64,000 bases of DNA from Rhodococcus rhodnii (GTDB lineage: Bacteria; Actinomycetota; Actinomycetes; Mycobacteriales; Pseudonocardiaceae), in assembly GCA_000720375.1 (NCBI GenBank), contig JOAA01000001.1, positions 124,001-188,000 on the forward strand, read 5' to 3'. The position numbers and the translations under genes are program-made. Each line of letters opens with the position of its first letter. Position 1 is the stretch's first letter. Of the stretch, positions 61,976 through 64,000 are shown one piece after another. The notes beneath the pieces are model-generated. The model did not search any database. It was not told the origin of the DNA and saw only the letters and a program-made list of their open reading frames with translations.

Positions 61976-62824
61976 ATGAAACTCGGTATCGGACTTCCTG
62001 ACCAGGGAATCGTCGCCGCCGCGCGGCGTGCGGAGGCGTTGGGCTTCGACTCGGTCGGCGCCGCGGACGTACTGATCGGTGACGGCACACCCGCGATGGA
62101 AAGCGTCGTCGTCCAGTCCGCGGTCGCGGCGGTGACCGAACGCGTGTGGCTTGATTTCGGCCTGTTGTCGATCCCGACGCGGCCGATCGCGATGCTGGCG
62201 GCACAGATCCAGACCTTGCAGCACGTGTCGGGCAACCGCGTCCGGCTCGGCCTCGGGATCGGCGGATTCCCGTGGGCACCTTTCTGGCACGCGGTCAACG
62301 CACCCACGTCGGGCCGCGGGCGGCTGCTGGATCAAGCTCTCGAGGTGTTGCCCCAGCTGATCAGGGGCGACAGCGCGCTGGGAGTCACGTTGGCACCCGC
62401 CGCCCCGGTGCCTCCGCTGCTCGTCGGCGGCGGCAACATCGAACCGGCACTCCGGCGCGCCGCGAAGTACGGAGACCTCTGGGTGACGGCCGCGCTGACA
62501 CCGGCGGAAATCACTGAAGCCAAGACAAAACTGCAGGAGTACGCGGCCGAATACGGCCGGCCGACGCCCCGTATCCACCTCGGGCTGCACTCGGCCTTGG
62601 ACGACGAACCCGCGCGCAAACAGATGGTCCAGCAGCTCAGCGCCTTCTACCGCAAGACGCCCGAGCAGATCGCCCAGGTCACGATCAGCGGCAGCGTGAA
62701 ACAGGCAGCCGAGCGCATGGCCGAGTACGCCGAAGCAGGCCTGGACGAACTCGGTCTTGGCAGCGACAGTGGCGACTACCTGCGGCAACTCGACCTGATC
62801 GCGGAGGCCCGGTCGCTGCTCTGA
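61976..62824 (+). CDS. LLM-class (F420-type) oxidoreductase
   Basis: A 282-residue luciferase-fold protein of the F420-dependent type: MKLGIGLPDQGIVAAARRAEALGFDSVGAADVL at the start, a strand bundle AVTERVWLDFGLLSIPTRPIAMLAAQIQTLQHVSGNRVRLGLGIGG (core GNRVRLGLGIGG, about 85-100) and PPLLVGGGNIEPALRRAAKYGDLWV. The GGG-loop binds the cofactor phosphate in this family. The substrate is unknown. It lies between the sulfatase-like gene and rnhA on the same strand. Confidence 0.88.
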   Translation: MKLGIGLPDQGIVAAARRAEALGFDSVGAADVLIGDGTPAMESVVVQSAVAAVTERVWLDFGLLSIPTRPIAMLAAQIQTLQHVSGNRVRLGLGIGGFPWAPFWHAVNAPTSGRGRLLDQALEVLPQLIRGDSALGVTLAPAAPVPPLLVGGGNIEPALRRAAKYGDLWVTAALTPAEITEAKTKLQEYAAEYGRPTPRIHLGLHSALDDEPARKQMVQQLSAFYRKTPEQIAQVTISGSVKQAAERMAEYAEAGLDELGLGSDSGDYLRQLDLIAEARSLL

Positions 62825-62845
62825 ACCGCCCGGTACGGTGCTCAC

Positions 62846-63301
62846 GTGGGTGAGCAGCAGGTTGTGGAGATCTACACCGACGGCGCGTGCAGCGGAAATC
62901 CCGGGCCAGGCGGGTGGGGCGCCCTGCTGCGCTACGGCCAGCACGAACGCGAGCTCTACGGCGGTGAAGCGACGCCCACGACGAACAACCGGATGGAGCT
63001 GACGGCTCCGATCAAGGCCTTGGAGACGTTGACCAGGCCTTCGGTCGTACACCTCTACACGGACAGTTCCTACGTGCGCAACGGGATCACGCAGTGGCTG
63101 CCGAAGTGGAAGTCCAACGGGTGGCAGACGTCGGCCAAGCAGCCCGTGAAGAACGCGGACCTCTGGCAACGGCTGGAGGCCGCGGCCACTCCACACGAGG
63201 TGGAGTGGCACTGGGTCAAGGGCCACGCCGGCCACCCCGACAACGAGCGCGCCGACCAGCTGGCCGTGCGAGGTTGCCAGGAAGCGAAATCAGTGGTGTA
63301 G
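62846..63301 (+). CDS. rnhA: Ribonuclease HI
   Basis: A 151-residue RNase HI that degrades the RNA of RNA-DNA hybrids. All four catalytic acidic residues are visible: Asp in [13 protein letters not shown], Glu in TNNRMEL, Asp in [11 protein letters not shown] and Asp in [11 protein letters not shown], with the catalytic His in KGHAGHP. GTG 62846 begins just before the first strand; TACGGT upstream suggests a leaderless or short-leader mRNA. Its C-terminal third has a truncated duplicate at 38146-38352. The 3' end overlaps the opposite-strand SDR gene by 12 bases. Confidence 0.96.
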   Translation: MGEQQVVEIYTDGACSGNPGPGGWGALLRYGQHERELYGGEATPTTNNRMELTAPIKALETLTRPSVVHLYTDSSYVRNGITQWLPKWKSNGWQTSAKQPVKNADLWQRLEAAATPHEVEWHWVKGHAGHPDNERADQLAVRGCQEAKSVV

Positions 63302-64000
63302 CGGCGTGCGCGGGCCGAGATAGAACCCGCCGTTGACCTCGATCACCTCTCCGGTGATCCACCGCGCATCCGCTGACGCGACGAGGGAAACGGCGTCGGC
63401 GATGTCCTCGGGCTCGCCGACCCTGCCCAACGCGGTGATGCCGGAGATGCCGGCTTGCGCTTCGGGATTGTCCCGCAGCCAGGCGTTCATGTCGGAGTGC
63501 GTGGTTCCCGGCGACACCGTGTTCACCGTGATCTGCCTGTCTCCCAACGTGTTCGCCAACGAGCGACCCAACACGTTCAACGCTCCCTTGGTCATCGAGT
63601 ACACGAGCTCGGGAACGGCGAACCAGGTCACGCCGGACGAGATGTTGATGATCCGGCCACCGTCCGGCATCAGCGGCAACGCCTTCTGGATGATGAAGAA
63701 CGGTGCCCTCACGTTCACCGCGAAGACCCGGTCGAATTCGTCCACTGTGGTGTCGAACAGGGTCGAGCTGAACACGGCCGCGTTGTTCACCACGATGTCC
63801 AGGGGTGCCGAGATTTCCGCGAAGAGCTTGTCCACACCATCGGCGGACTGCAGATCGGCCTGGACGGCGTAGGCCTTTCCACCCGCAGCCGAGATGGATG
63901 CGACGGTCTCCGACGCCTTCGCCACGTTGCTGCCGTAGTGCACGATCACGGTCGCGCCGTCCGCCGCCAGACGCTGCGCGATCGCCCGCCCGAGACCTCG
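63290..64000 (-). CDS. SDR-family oxidoreductase (5' partial)
   Basis: A short-chain dehydrogenase/reductase whose N-terminus lies beyond the window edge; about 236 residues are visible. [23 protein letters not shown] at the edge is the end of the Gly-rich cofactor site. Also visible are the NNAAV motif (about residue 75), ISSGVTWF with the catalytic Ser, [12 protein letters not shown] with Tyr and Lys, and a C-terminal [13 protein letters not shown]. The GxVxNxVSPG region ([14 protein letters not shown]) completes it. It is a 3-oxoacyl-ACP reductase-like enzyme; the substrate is unknown. Confidence 0.92.
   Translation of the reverse strand, partial: RGLGRAIAQRLAADGATVIVHYGSNVAKASETVASISAAGGKAYAVQADLQSADGVDKLFAEISAPLDIVVNNAAVFSSTLFDTTVDEFDRVFAVNVRAPFFIIQKALPLMPDGGRIINISSGVTWFAVPELVYSMTKGALNVLGRSLANTLGDRQITVNTVSPGTTHSDMNAWLRDNPEAQAGISGITALGRVGEPEDIADAVSLVASADARWITGEVIEVNGGFYLGPRTPLHH

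Noticed and set aside
60213..63235. Large minus-strand open frames opposite the sulfatase-like and LLM/rnhA genes
   Set aside because: They are antisense shadows with low-complexity composition; the plus-strand genes have clear motifs and ribosome sites.

Overview
This is a GC-rich actinobacterial chromosome segment, read from composition, frequent GTG and TTG starts, ECF sigma/anti-sigma pairs, a mycothiol-type DinB enzyme, F420-type luciferase-like oxidoreductases and an actinobacterial SOS box. The mix of genes is most like the Pseudonocardiaceae (Amycolatopsis/Kibdelosporangium-like); that placement is inference. No tRNA, rRNA, CRISPR array, insertion sequence or integrase was found. About 57 protein genes are called, including two partial ones at the window edges, plus two gene remnants.

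Layout. 1-5.5 kb: end of a lactonase-type beta-propeller gene, then a four-gene amino-sugar uptake operon (lipoprotein, two permeases, GH20 hexosaminidase) preceded by a DasR-like operator. 5.7-9.5 kb: CitAB/DctSR-type two-component system divergent from a DctA dicarboxylate symporter. 9.6-12.5 kb: ECF sigma operon (secreted-repeat lipoprotein, sigma, RskA-like anti-sigma, membrane protein, SRPBCC protein) behind a promoter resembling the ECF class it may recognise. 12.5-23.3 kb: compact, translationally coupled NRPS-PKS operon (C-A-T-C NRPS, free carrier, AT-less KS-carrier-reductase, free A domain, MFS exporter, PanD). This predicts a reductively released aldehyde or alcohol, possibly with beta-alanine. 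23.5-29.8 kb: uvrA with SOS box, DinB/MDMPI protein, acyltransferase, MBL hydrolase, cold-shock gene.

29.8-32.8 kb: VapBC-type toxin-antitoxin pair, aldo/keto reductase and divergent XRE regulator. 32.9-36.0 kb: four-gene ABC/GntR(YtrA-like) operon with a palindromic operator. 36.1-39.9 kb: decayed SIMPL gene, DGPF/ECF42 sigma pair, truncated RNase HI copy, an ART-like/HEAT-repeat protein, GNAT. 39.9-47.6 kb: narGHJI-narK nitrate respiration operon. 47.8-54.7 kb: M15 peptidase, DUF418 membrane protein, NarL-type two-component system, small enzymes, SnoaL-type ECF sigma, luciferase-like monooxygenase.

54.7-60.0 kb holds the most intriguing locus: a tightly overlapping four-gene operon encoding a DUF4365 (PD-(D/E)xK-like) nuclease, a protein of unknown fold, a winged-helix protein and a 1,028-residue double ATPase (AAA/ORC-like plus HerA/FtsK-like). 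A 22-bp inverted repeat lies just upstream. It has the organisation of an antiphage or DNA-surveillance system, and I do not recognise the combination as a named one. The window closes with a membrane sulfatase-like protein, an F420-type oxidoreductase, the intact rnhA whose C-terminal part is duplicated at 38.1 kb, and a partial SDR gene.
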